The position numbers were made by a program, and so were the translations under genes. This document shows positions 8,421-16,889 of a DNA stretch of 64,000 nt, piece by piece; position 1 is the first letter of the stretch; every line of letters begins with the position of its first letter. A model generated the notes under the pieces. The model ran no database searches. It was not told where the DNA came from and saw nothing but the letters and a program-made list of their open reading frames with translations. Source of the DNA: Erysipelotrichaceae bacterium (GTDB lineage Bacteria; Bacillota_I; Bacilli_A; Erysipelotrichales; Erysipelotrichaceae); contig JAFYHT010000071.1 in the NCBI GenBank assembly GCA_017539025.1, positions 372,001 through 436,000 on the forward strand. Reading direction: 5' to 3'.

Positions 8421-8449
8421 ATTATAATACGTATAAATACGTATTTCAA
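8421..8449 (-). promoter_or_regulatory. hicAB promoter with tandem palindromic operator
   Basis: On the minus strand TTGAAA (8444-8449) and TATAAT (8421-8426) are separated by exactly 17 bp. The spacer is filled by two copies of the self-complementary octamer ATACGTAT (8427-8434 and 8437-8444). The centres are 10 bp apart, so both face the same side of the helix. This suits dimeric RHH repressors such as HicB; autoregulation is inferred from family knowledge. Confidence 0.8.
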
Positions 8450-8499
8450 TAAATCAACGCATAATCTATAATGTCAAATATGAACACTTGGCAACAGGT

Positions 8500-9000
8500 A
8501 TGCGATCGTTGAGGTCAGACAACCATTTAGAAAACATGATTATAAAAAACAACTTTACAAAAATTTATATAGAAAAGGATAATCTGACAATCAGAAGGAT
8601 CACATCAAGAGATCGTGATACTTTTTCTGATTATACTTCCATCGATCATTTTGAAGAGGCTCTCAATTCAAGCAATACTTTAGGAATATTTATTCAGAAC
8701 GAAATGGTCGGAGCAATCGTTTCGTACTCCGATGTGAAGAGTAAAAAGATCTTTTCTGAAGAAGGAAGCGGTACGGTACTAGGATATTCCTGCAGGAAAG
8801 ATAAGAGGAATCGGGGGATCATGTCCGCAAGCATCTCTTTATTATCCGATCATCTTTTGGAAGAACTGGATCATGTATACCTGGAGATCAGAAGAGACAA
8901 CCTTCCAAGTATTCATGTCGCATACAATGCAGGATTTGAAAAATACGACGAAGATGAAGAAATGTTATATTTCATCAGAAGGCGAACTAAAGCTGCCTGA
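8500..9000 (+). CDS. GNAT-family acetyltransferase
   Basis: About 155-170 residues of the acetyl-CoA N-acetyltransferase fold: an N-terminal strand LTIRRITSRDRDTF, the central strands GAIVSYSD, the acetyl-CoA-binding region GYSCRKDKRNRGIMSASISLL, and the end DNLPSIHVAYNAGFEKY typical of RimI/RimL-like enzymes. Substrate unknown. A TATAAT at 8467-8472 lies upstream, but no good RBS is seen for any start (TTG 8488, ATG 8500, ATG 8536), so the start is uncertain; the shortest form still contains the full domain. Confidence 0.75.
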   Translation: MRSLRSDNHLENMIIKNNFTKIYIEKDNLTIRRITSRDRDTFSDYTSIDHFEEALNSSNTLGIFIQNEMVGAIVSYSDVKSKKIFSEEGSGTVLGYSCRKDKRNRGIMSASISLLSDHLLEELDHVYLEIRRDNLPSIHVAYNAGFEKYDEDEEMLYFIRRRTKAA

Positions 9001-9083
9001 AACGACAGTTTTATTCTGTTCAGTCAAAAGTGTTATGATTAGGTTAGTGATAACTAACTATTTGAATATCCGGAGGTGAGAAT

Positions 9084-10013
9084 ATGAGATCTCAAAGTTT
9101 TACAGCAGAAAAAGACGGATTCCATGGGACATGGTATCCATGTGAAAATATTACAGATACAGGGATGATCATCATGTTGGGAGACAGCAGTGATGACACT
9201 TTGGCGAAGTGCGGTGCAAAGTGGATGCATCAAAGGAATTGTCATGTCATGGCGATGTCTCCGGATCAGAAGGATTATGGCCATCACAGCTATCCTCTGG
9301 AGCGTTTTGAAAAAGCGATGTCTTTTATGAAAGAGAATGGTTGCAAGAAGATAGGTATCATCGGTGCTTCGACCACGGGAATGCTTTCGCTGGTTGCTGC
9401 ATCTTATTTTGATGATATCTCTTTGACGATTGCCGTTTCTCCTTCCGATTTCATCATGGAAGGATTCTATCGGGATGGAAAAGACGGGATGGGTGAAAGA
9501 CCGGGGGATGATGAATCGAGCGTTTCCTATCAGGGGAAGGATCTTCCATATCTTCCTTATGCGTATCGCCATCCTGAATACTGGAAGATGATCAAGAAGG
9601 AATCAAAGGAAACTCACAACATGATAGCTTCCAGACAGATGTTCGATGAATCGGAGAAAAGACATCCTCTTCAGGAAGAAGAAAAGATCAAGGTTGAAAG
9701 GATCAAGGGAAAGATCATCTGCATCGGTGCTCAAGATGATGTCTTATGGGATACCTGCAGATATATCAGACGGATGGAAGAAAGACTCAAGGAAAAGGAA
9801 CACGATAGTGATTTTGAAGCCTGGATCTATGAACACGGAACACATTTCGCATTCCCCGAGTCTTTGTTGAAGATGATGCTTCCGATCGGATCATCTTTGC
9901 TTGTCAGCCTCATGTTTATCGATGGAAGGAAGTATAAAAAGGAATGCAGACAGACCAGGATCGATATCGATAAGAGACTGATCAAGGCGGTTAAGGAGTG
10001 GAGAGAAAAATAA
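9084..10013 (+). CDS. Alpha/beta hydrolase with BAAT C-terminal (acyl-CoA thioesterase/acyltransferase) domain
   Basis: 309 residues of the alpha/beta-hydrolase fold, closest in pattern to the BAAT_C group (bile acid-CoA:amino acid N-acyltransferase / acyl-CoA thioesterases). The nucleophile elbow is GIIGASTTGM with Ser96. AVSPSDFIMEGF follows it as in the family. The acid is in GAQDDVLWDT (Asp218/219), and the histidine is in YEHGTHFAFP (His254). The N-terminal immunoglobulin-like domain of animal BAAT proteins is absent. Good RBS CCGGAGGTGAG. Monocistronic, upstream of the glycine riboswitch. Substrate cannot be inferred; serine rather than cysteine as nucleophile suggests hydrolysis. Confidence 0.78.
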   Translation: MRSQSFTAEKDGFHGTWYPCENITDTGMIIMLGDSSDDTLAKCGAKWMHQRNCHVMAMSPDQKDYGHHSYPLERFEKAMSFMKENGCKKIGIIGASTTGMLSLVAASYFDDISLTIAVSPSDFIMEGFYRDGKDGMGERPGDDESSVSYQGKDLPYLPYAYRHPEYWKMIKKESKETHNMIASRQMFDESEKRHPLQEEEKIKVERIKGKIICIGAQDDVLWDTCRYIRRMEERLKEKEHDSDFEAWIYEHGTHFAFPESLLKMMLPIGSSLLVSLMFIDGRKYKKECRQTRIDIDKRLIKAVKEWREK

Positions 10014-10087
10014 TTCAAAACTTTAAGGATTCAGGGTGCCTATGTGCCTTTTATGTATGTTAAAATAAAGACAGAAATACTGGATGA

Positions 10088-10236
10088 AGAGGCCGGGAGA
10101 GATTTCAATCTAAGAAACACCGAAGGGGCACAAACTCTCAGGTAAAAGGACCGGTCTTGGACAGACTCTGGAGAGCAATACAGATGCACCAAAGAAGCAA
10201 TCCTCATAAGGGAGAATCTTTCAGGTAAAGAAACAG
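10088..10236 (+). ncRNA. Tandem glycine riboswitch (gcvT motif)
   Basis: Two aptamers in series show the hallmark blocks: GGGAGAG, ACACCGAAGGGGCA and CTCTCAGGTAAAAGGAC in the first; CTCTGGAGAG, GCACCAAAGAAGCAA and TCTTTCAGGTAAAG in the second. An extended -10 (TGTTAAAAT, ending at 10066) lies upstream. It directly precedes a terminator and the gcv operon, so it should switch the operon on when glycine is abundant, as in known examples. Confidence 0.95.
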
Positions 10237-10264
10237 AGACGGAGAATTTTTTCCGTCTCTTTTT
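10236..10264 (+). terminator. Expression-platform terminator of the glycine riboswitch
   Basis: AGAGACGGA pairs with TCCGTCTCT (10252-10260), then a T-run. The left arm overlaps the closing helix region of the second aptamer, which would let ligand binding prevent terminator folding. The gcvT RBS AAGGAGG follows at once. Confidence 0.85.
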
Positions 10265-10275
10265 AAGGAGGAAAA

Positions 10276-11361
10276 ATGGAACTGAAGACACCTTTGTATG
10301 ATGCCCACGTCAAACTGGGCGGTAGGATCGTACCTTTTGCCGGCTATCTGCTGCCTGTGCAGTATGAGGGCGTGATCGCTGAACACATGGCGGTCAGGGA
10401 AAAGGCCGGATTATTTGATGTTTCGCATATGGGTGAGATCACTTTCAAGGGCAAGGGAGCTCTGGCTTCCCTGAATCATCTTTTGACCAATGATTACACC
10501 AATATGCCTGTCGGCAAGGTCCGCTATGGCGTCATGTGCTATGAAGACGGCGGTACTGTCGATGATCTGCTGGTCTACAAGTTTGGCGATGAGGACTACT
10601 ATGTTGTCGTCAATGCGTCCAACAGGCATAAGGACTTTGAGCACATGAAGAAGAATATCCTTCCAGATACGGAGATCGAGGATATTTCCGATTCCGTTGC
10701 CCAGGTCGCATTGCAGGGTCCTGAAGCAAGAAACATTATGTTGAAGCTGATGAAGGAAGAAGACATTCCGGAAAAGTACTACACAGCCAAGAGGGATGTG
10801 GATATTGCCGGAATGAACTGCCTGATCTCTTACACGGGTTATACCGGTGAAGCAGGCTATGAGATCTACACGGCCAATGAGAACGCAGAAAAATTATGGG
10901 ATACATTATTGGAAGCAGGCAAGGAATTCGGTCTGATCCCATGCGGCTTAGGCGCAAGAGATACCTTGAGACTTGAAGCCTCCATGCCGTTGTATGGTCA
11001 TGAGATGGATGAGACGATCTCTCCGCTTGAGACAGGTCTTAACTTCGGCGTCAAGATGAACAAGGAAGAGTTCATCGGCAAGAAGGGTCTGGAAGAAAGA
11101 GGCGAACCAAAGATCTGCAGAGTAGGCTTACAGATCGTAGACAAGGGAGTCCTCAGAGAACATCAGGATGTCTATGTCGGTGATGAAAAGATCGGCCATA
11201 CCAGCAGCGGTACATTCTCACCGTTACTGAAGACTTCGATCGCCATGGCGCTGATCGATAAGAAGTATTCGGCTCTTGACACTATCGTTGAGGTCGATGT
11301 CAGAGGAAGAAGATTAAAGGCAAAAGTCGTTGAGATGCCTTTCTACAGCAGGAAAAAATAA
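10276..11361 (+). CDS. gcvT: Glycine cleavage system T protein (aminomethyltransferase)
   Basis: 361 residues. Transfers the aminomethyl carbon from the lipoyl arm of GcvH to tetrahydrofolate and releases ammonia. Family motifs are FDVSHMGEI, LVYKFGDEDYYVVVNASN, SYTGYTGEAGYEIY, CGLGARDTLRLEASMPLYGHEMDE (seen as LGARDTLRLEA) and the C-terminal beta-barrel segment with KIGHTSSGTFSP. First gene of the riboswitch-controlled operon; RBS AAGGAGG 7 nt before the ATG. Confidence 0.97.
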   Translation: MELKTPLYDAHVKLGGRIVPFAGYLLPVQYEGVIAEHMAVREKAGLFDVSHMGEITFKGKGALASLNHLLTNDYTNMPVGKVRYGVMCYEDGGTVDDLLVYKFGDEDYYVVVNASNRHKDFEHMKKNILPDTEIEDISDSVAQVALQGPEARNIMLKLMKEEDIPEKYYTAKRDVDIAGMNCLISYTGYTGEAGYEIYTANENAEKLWDTLLEAGKEFGLIPCGLGARDTLRLEASMPLYGHEMDETISPLETGLNFGVKMNKEEFIGKKGLEERGEPKICRVGLQIVDKGVLREHQDVYVGDEKIGHTSSGTFSPLLKTSIAMALIDKKYSALDTIVEVDVRGRRLKAKVVEMPFYSRKK

Positions 11362-11380
11362 ACATAAGGAGGAATGAAAG

Positions 11381-11761
11381 ATGTTTAAGAATCCGGAAGA
11401 ACTGAAGTACACGAAAACACACGAATGGGTCAAGGAAGAAGACGGACTTTATGTTGTCGGTCTGACTGACTTTGCGCAAGACGCATTAGGCGATATCGTA
11501 TTCGTCAATCTGCCTTCTGTCGGTGATGAAGTAATTGCCGGAGAAGTATTCTCAGATGTCGAATCCGTCAAGGCAGTATCCGATGTATTCTCACCGGTAT
11601 CCGGTGTTGTTGCGGAAGTAAACGAAGCGATCGTTGATGATCCGTCTTTAGTCAACAGCGACTGCTATGATGCATGGATGATCAAGGTATCCGATGTCAC
11701 GGGTACTGATGAGCTCTTAGACGCCAAAGCATACGAAGAAGTCTGCGCTAACGAGGCTTAG
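11381..11761 (+). CDS. gcvH: Glycine cleavage system H protein
   Basis: 126-residue lipoyl carrier protein. The lipoylated lysine is Lys64 in DVESVKAVSDVFSPVSG, the standard motif. It shuttles methylamine between GcvP, GcvT and LpdA. RBS AAGGAGG; 19 nt after gcvT and 2 nt before gcvPA. The operon also encodes a lipoate ligase, so the carrier can be modified from scavenged lipoate. Confidence 0.97.
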   Translation: MFKNPEELKYTKTHEWVKEEDGLYVVGLTDFAQDALGDIVFVNLPSVGDEVIAGEVFSDVESVKAVSDVFSPVSGVVAEVNEAIVDDPSLVNSDCYDAWMIKVSDVTGTDELLDAKAYEEVCANEA

Positions 11762-11763
11762 GC

Positions 11764-13071
11764 ATGGGCAGATATATTCCTGAAACACTGAGTGAACAGG
11801 AAGCCATGTTGAAACAGATCGGCTATGAGTCGGTCGATGCTCTCTATCACATGGTGCCTGAACAGGTGAAATTAAAGGAACTGAATATTCCGGAAGGCAA
11901 GTCGGAAATGGAAGTCCTGGAGCAAATGAAAGCCATTGCCGAAAAGAATGTCGTCTTCCGCAACATCTTCCGCGGCGCCGGAGTATACAAACACCACATT
12001 CCGGCGATCGTCAAGACGGTCACTTCCAAGGAAGAGTTCTTGACAGCTTATACACCTTATCAGGCTGAGATCTCTCAGGGTGTCTTACAATCCATTTTTG
12101 AATATCAGACACAGGTCTGTGAACTCACAGGTCTTGATGTCTCCAATGCTTCCGTTTATGATGGCGCAGTTGCAGCAGCGGAAGCAGTCTTCATGACTCT
12201 GGAAAGAAATAAGGATGAGATCCTTGTTTCCGATACCATCGATCCTGAAACACTGGCTGTCATCAGAACATATTGTGAAAGCCGTGATGTCAAGGTCGTC
12301 CTGTTAAAAGGCAAGGATCATCTGACAGATCCTGAAGAAGTAAAGAAGAATATCACTGACAGGACAGCCGGATTATATCTTGAAAGCCCGAACTTCTTTG
12401 GACTGATCGAAGATGTCGAAGGCTTCGCTTCTTTGATGCATGAACACAAGGCAAGGATCATTCAGGGATGTGATCCGATCGCTCTGGCATTATACAAGAC
12501 ACCGGGCGAAATGGATGTCGATATCGCAGTCGGTGAAGGCCAGCAATTGGGCATGCCGATGGGATTTGGCGGTCCGTACCTGGGCTTCATGACATGCAAG
12601 AAAGAACTGATGAGAAAACTGCCGGGCAGGATCGTCGGTGAAACGACGGACCACGATGGCAGAAGAGCTTTCGTTCTGACACTGCAGGCAAGAGAGCAGC
12701 ACATCCGTCGTGAGAAAGCTTCCAGCAACATCTGTTCCAATGAGGCGTTATGTGCTATGACGGCTTCCGTCTACCTGGCGGCTATGGGTCCTGTGGGTAT
12801 GAGAAAGCTGGCACTCAGCTGCTACAGCAATGCCCACTATCTGGCTCAAGAACTTGATAAGCTCGGATTCAAGAGATGTGATGAAGGAGAATTCTTCGAT
12901 GAATTCCTCACAGTATCTCCTGTTGATCCAAAGGTTCTGGAAGAAAAGCTTGCCGCAAAGGGCATCCTTTCAGGCTTAGTACTGGAAGATAAGATCTTAT
13001 GGTGCGCAACGGAAGTCAACACGAAAGAAAAGATCGATGAACTCGTCGATGCGATCAGGGAGGTGCTCTAA
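11764..13071 (+). CDS. gcvPA: Glycine dehydrogenase (decarboxylating) subunit 1
   Basis: 435 residues, the N-terminal half of the P protein in its split two-subunit form, an aminotransferase class V-like fold without the PLP lysine. Typical segments are MGRYIPETLSEQEAML, AGVYKHHIPAIV, TPYQAEISQGVLQ and MGFGGPYLGF. It overlaps gcvPB by one base (TAATG), as expected for subunits made in equal amounts. It decarboxylates glycine together with GcvPB. Confidence 0.97.
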   Translation: MGRYIPETLSEQEAMLKQIGYESVDALYHMVPEQVKLKELNIPEGKSEMEVLEQMKAIAEKNVVFRNIFRGAGVYKHHIPAIVKTVTSKEEFLTAYTPYQAEISQGVLQSIFEYQTQVCELTGLDVSNASVYDGAVAAAEAVFMTLERNKDEILVSDTIDPETLAVIRTYCESRDVKVVLLKGKDHLTDPEEVKKNITDRTAGLYLESPNFFGLIEDVEGFASLMHEHKARIIQGCDPIALALYKTPGEMDVDIAVGEGQQLGMPMGFGGPYLGFMTCKKELMRKLPGRIVGETTDHDGRRAFVLTLQAREQHIRREKASSNICSNEALCAMTASVYLAAMGPVGMRKLALSCYSNAHYLAQELDKLGFKRCDEGEFFDEFLTVSPVDPKVLEEKLAAKGILSGLVLEDKILWCATEVNTKEKIDELVDAIREVL

Positions 13072-14507
13072 TGAAACTCTTATTTGAAAGAAGCGTCAAA
13101 GGAAGAGGAAGCGATATCCTTCCTGAGATCTCGACCGGCGAATTCAGACCGGATGAGAAATATCTTCGTAAAACAGAACTGCGTCTTCCTGAGATCTCTG
13201 AAGTAGACTTGGGCAGACATTACACGCAGCTGATGAAACAGACGCATGGCGTCAATGACGGTTTCTATCCGCTGGGTTCCTGCACGATGAAATACAATCC
13301 GCGAGTCGATGAGGAAACTGCTTCCTTAGACAAGTTCACGCAGGTCCATCCACTGCAGCCGCAGTGCAGCGTTCAGGGTTCCATGGAAGTCTTATACAGG
13401 GCTGAAAAACTCCTGTGTGAGATCACAGGCATGGATGCAATGACGTTCGAGCCGGCAGCCGGTGCCCATGGTGAATACACGGGCCTGTTGCTGATCAGAA
13501 AGTATCATCAGGAAAGAAATGATACCAAGCGTGTCAACATCATCGTTCCGGATTCCGCACACGGTACCAATCCTGCTTCGGCAGCGATGGCCGGTTTCAA
13601 GATCGTCAATATCGCTTCCAATGACAAGGGCGGTGTCGATCTCGATGCTTTAAGAGCTGCAGTCGGTGAAGATACTGCCGGACTGATGCTGACAAATCCG
13701 AATACTCTGGGATTGTTCGATCCAAACATCCTGGAGATCACAAAGATCGTCCACGAAGCAGGCGGCTTGTGCTACTACGATGGTGCAAACCTGAATGCGA
13801 TCATGGGAAGAGTCAGACCCGGTGACATGGGCTTTGACTGTGTTCACCTCAATCTGCATAAGACATTCGCTACGCCTCACGGCGGCGGCGGTCCTGGTTC
13901 AGGTCCTGTCGGATGCAAGGAATTCTTAAGCGGATATCTGCCTGCCAATATGGTCGAGAAGAAAGAAGAAGGATACAGATTCTTCGATCCTGAAAAGACG
14001 ATGGGTCAGGTCAGAAGCTACTATGGCAACTTCCTTGTTGTCGTCAAGGCTTTGACTTACATCCTGACTTTAGGCAAGAAGGGCATTCCTGAAGCTTCAG
14101 GAAAAGCTGTATTGAATGCCAACTATATGATGCATCAGTTAAAAGATCACTACCATGTTGCGTATGATCAGACCTGCATGCATGAATTCGTACTGTCTTT
14201 GGAAGGCCTGAAGAAGGAAACAGGCGTTTCTGCGATGGATATCGCCAAAGGATCTTTAGACTATGGCATCCATCCGCCAACGATGTACTTCCCTCTGATC
14301 GTGCATGAAGCACTGATGTTTGAGCCGGCAGAGACCGAAAGCAGAGAAACGATCGATGAAGCTGTGAAGATCTACCTGGATCTCTTTGAAAAGGCTCATG
14401 AGGATCCTGAGTATCTGCACTCTGCTCCGCATCACTGCCCGATCGGCAGACCGGACGAGACAAAGGCAGCCAGAGAACCGGTACTCAAATATCGTTTTGA
14501 TGACTGA
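13071..14507 (+). CDS. gcvPB: Glycine dehydrogenase (decarboxylating) subunit 2
   Basis: 478 residues, the C-terminal, PLP-binding half of the split P protein. The PLP lysine is Lys264 in HLNLHKTFATPHGGGG. FYPLGSCTMKYNPR, EPAAGAHGEYTG and PDSAHGTNPASA are other family blocks. It overlaps gcvPA by 1 nt and lplA by 8 nt, so four reading frames of the operon run almost without gaps. Confidence 0.97.
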   Translation: MKLLFERSVKGRGSDILPEISTGEFRPDEKYLRKTELRLPEISEVDLGRHYTQLMKQTHGVNDGFYPLGSCTMKYNPRVDEETASLDKFTQVHPLQPQCSVQGSMEVLYRAEKLLCEITGMDAMTFEPAAGAHGEYTGLLLIRKYHQERNDTKRVNIIVPDSAHGTNPASAAMAGFKIVNIASNDKGGVDLDALRAAVGEDTAGLMLTNPNTLGLFDPNILEITKIVHEAGGLCYYDGANLNAIMGRVRPGDMGFDCVHLNLHKTFATPHGGGGPGSGPVGCKEFLSGYLPANMVEKKEEGYRFFDPEKTMGQVRSYYGNFLVVVKALTYILTLGKKGIPEASGKAVLNANYMMHQLKDHYHVAYDQTCMHEFVLSLEGLKKETGVSAMDIAKGSLDYGIHPPTMYFPLIVHEALMFEPAETESRETIDEAVKIYLDLFEKAHEDPEYLHSAPHHCPIGRPDETKAAREPVLKYRFDD

Positions 14508-15453
14508 TCTGTATCTGGTGGAATCGGATCGCTTTGATGTCTATTACAATCAGGCGATCGAAAAATATCTGCTGGATCGTGTTTCAGCTGATGAGGTCAT
14601 CCTCTATCTTTGGCGAAACGACAGAACTGTCGTCATCGGCAAGAATCAGGATGCCTACAGCGAAGTTCATATCGAATCATTGAATGAAGATGACGGCTTC
14701 CTCGCCCGCAGGATATCGGGCGGGGGTGCCGTCTATCACGATAAGGGGAATCTCAATTTCACATTCCTGTGCAAGAGAGATCTCTTTGACATCGAAAGAC
14801 AGGATCGGGTCATCCTGAATGCCTTGAATGATCTGGGGATCCATGCAGAAAAAAGCGGAAGGAACGATCTTCTCATCGATGGGAAGAAGTTTTCCGGGCA
14901 TGCCTACTACAAGGGAAAGGAAAACTGTTTCCATCACGGGACATTGATGTTGGAAGTCAATGAAGATGTTCTGGAAAGATATCTGAATGTTTCCTTATCA
15001 AAACTTCATTCCAAGAACGTGAAATCGGTGAGATCAAGGATCATCAATCTGCGATCGGTGAAGGAAGATCTCGATATCGATACATTGAAAAATGCTCTGA
15101 TCGCATCTTTTGAACAGATGTATCACAACACCGTTTCTGCTTATCCACTTAATGAAGATGAGATCATCAAGCTGAGAGAAGACTTCGCTTGTAAGGAATG
15201 GATCTATGGTCAGAGTTATGATTCCTACCATATGAAAGAAAGAAGATTTGATTGGGGTACCGTTAGGATCTTCTATGATCTGGAAGGAGATCTGATCAAA
15301 GATCTGAAGGTCTATACCGATTCCATGGATCACGATCTGAGTGAGGATATTGAAAAGAAACTGATCGGTAAAAGGATCAGCGAACTGGGCAACGAAGAGA
15401 ATGAAACAGGGGCGATTTTAAGCCTGTTGAAAGAGGAAAACTATGAGATATGA
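14500..15453 (+). CDS. lplA: Lipoate-protein ligase A
   Basis: 317 residues. Activates free lipoate with ATP and attaches it to GcvH (and other lipoyl domains). The lipoate/ATP-binding motif is RRISGGGAVYHDKGNLNFTF; the catalytic lysine region is NDLLIDGKKFSGHAYY; a C-terminal accessory domain is present. The ATG at 14500 begins the conserved start TDLYLVESDRFDVYYNQAIE; further in-frame starts upstream inside gcvPB are not used by the family. No lipoyl synthase is nearby, which fits lipoate scavenging. Confidence 0.94.
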   Translation: MTDLYLVESDRFDVYYNQAIEKYLLDRVSADEVILYLWRNDRTVVIGKNQDAYSEVHIESLNEDDGFLARRISGGGAVYHDKGNLNFTFLCKRDLFDIERQDRVILNALNDLGIHAEKSGRNDLLIDGKKFSGHAYYKGKENCFHHGTLMLEVNEDVLERYLNVSLSKLHSKNVKSVRSRIINLRSVKEDLDIDTLKNALIASFEQMYHNTVSAYPLNEDEIIKLREDFACKEWIYGQSYDSYHMKERRFDWGTVRIFYDLEGDLIKDLKVYTDSMDHDLSEDIEKKLIGKRISELGNEENETGAILSLLKEENYEI

Positions 15454-16771
15454 TGTGATGATCATTGGTGGTGGACCGGGTGGCTACACCGCCGCAAACA
15501 AGGCTGCAAGGAACGGCTTGAAGACCGTCCTGTTTGAAAAAAACAAGATCGGCGGAACCTGCCTCAACAGGGGCTGTATCCCGATGAAATCCCTGATCCA
15601 GTCAGCTCATGTCTATAAGGACGCAAAGGACGGTGAGCTTTTCGGCGTAAGTGCAGAAAACGTTTCTCTCAACTATGACAGAGTCAAGGAAAGAAGAGAT
15701 GAAGTCGTAACACAGTTGAGAACCGGTGTTGAAAAATCACTGAAAGCCAATAAGGTCGATGTAGTAAATGGTGAAGCCAAGATCATCGAGAAAGACAAGG
15801 TCTCATGTAACGGTGAAGTCTATGAAGGTGATCACATCGTCATCGCAGCCGGTTCCATTCCGGCGATCCCTCCGATCGAAGGAAAGGAATATGCGATCAC
15901 TTCTGATGATGTACTGGAAAAGGATCATCAGCTGAAGTCCAGCATCATCATTATCGGCGGCGGTGTCATCGGCTGTGAGATCGCAGATGCTTTAAATGCC
16001 TATGGCGTAACTGTCACGATCATCGAAATGGCCGACAGGCTTCTTCCGACACTGGATAAGGAGCTGGGTACCAGACTGAACATGTTCTTCAAGAAGAAGG
16101 ACATCACAGCGATCTGTTCGGCTGCCGTGAAGAAGATCTCTGAGGATCATTCAGTTACTTTCACCGATAAGAAAGGTGAAGAACAGGTCCTTCAGGCAGA
16201 TGAAGTTCTGATCGCTACCGGAAGAAGAGCGGACATCGCTTCGCTTGCGGAAGATAGTCTTGGCCTTGAGATCAACAGAGGTGTCGTTTCCGATGAAAAC
16301 GGAAAGACAAACATCGACAACATTTATGTCATCGGCGATGCCAGATCTGGAAATATCCAGTTGGCTCATGTGGCAGAAGCACAGGGTGAAAACATCGTCG
16401 ATCTGATCTTAGGAAAGGATCCTGAGATCGACATGTCTGTCATTCCTAGCGGCATCTATACGGAACCTGAGATCGCTTCAGTCGGAGTGGGTGAAGATCA
16501 GCTGAAGGAAAAAGGTATCGAGTATCAGTCGAAGAAATTCCTGACCGGTGCCAATGGCAAGTGTCTGATCGAAAACAGTGAAAGCGGTTTTGTGAAGATC
16601 CTGATCGCTGACGATGTGATCGTCGGTGGATCGATCATCACGCCGCATGCGACAGAACTTATCGGCGAACTGGCGATCGCAGTTCAGAAGAAGATGTCAC
16701 CTGAACAATTTGTGAAGGTCGTTCATCCTCACCCAACGATCTCGGAGATGATCTGGGATGTCGTGAAATAA
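15443..16771 (+). CDS. lpdA: Dihydrolipoamide dehydrogenase (L protein)
   Basis: 442-residue FAD/NAD pyridine nucleotide-disulfide oxidoreductase. FAD-binding IIGGGPGGYTAA at the N-terminus, redox cysteines Cys40 and Cys45 in GGTCLNRGCIPMKS, NAD-binding IIGGGVIGCEIADAL, and the catalytic His-Glu pair in HPHPTISE (about His430, Glu435). It reoxidises dihydrolipoyl GcvH. Slightly short (no N-terminal lipoyl domain). Overlaps lplA by 11 nt and ends the gcv operon; a terminator follows. Confidence 0.95.
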   Translation: MRYDVMIIGGGPGGYTAANKAARNGLKTVLFEKNKIGGTCLNRGCIPMKSLIQSAHVYKDAKDGELFGVSAENVSLNYDRVKERRDEVVTQLRTGVEKSLKANKVDVVNGEAKIIEKDKVSCNGEVYEGDHIVIAAGSIPAIPPIEGKEYAITSDDVLEKDHQLKSSIIIIGGGVIGCEIADALNAYGVTVTIIEMADRLLPTLDKELGTRLNMFFKKKDITAICSAAVKKISEDHSVTFTDKKGEEQVLQADEVLIATGRRADIASLAEDSLGLEINRGVVSDENGKTNIDNIYVIGDARSGNIQLAHVAEAQGENIVDLILGKDPEIDMSVIPSGIYTEPEIASVGVGEDQLKEKGIEYQSKKFLTGANGKCLIENSESGFVKILIADDVIVGGSIITPHATELIGELAIAVQKKMSPEQFVKVVHPHPTISEMIWDVVK

Positions 16772-16794
16772 TATCAGTTCCATACATTTTAAAC

Positions 16795-16832
16795 AAAAAT
16801 CAGGATAATTCATTAAAAAATCCTGATTTTTT
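16795..16832 (+). terminator. Terminator of the gcv operon
   Basis: A 12-bp stem, AAAAATCAGGAT with ATCCTGATTTTT (16820-16831), is flanked by A and T runs. It lies 23 nt after the lpdA stop. Confidence 0.85.
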
Positions 16833-16889
16833 CATTTTGTGTTAGGTATTTCTTCTTTTTCGGCGAATAACGTAATGGAGGTATTTTTT

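Noticed and set aside
16839..16889. Longer N-terminus of the Rpn-family protein
   Set aside because: The GGAGGT at 16877-16882 places the start at 16890; the extension would begin at a non-ATG codon close to the gcv terminator.
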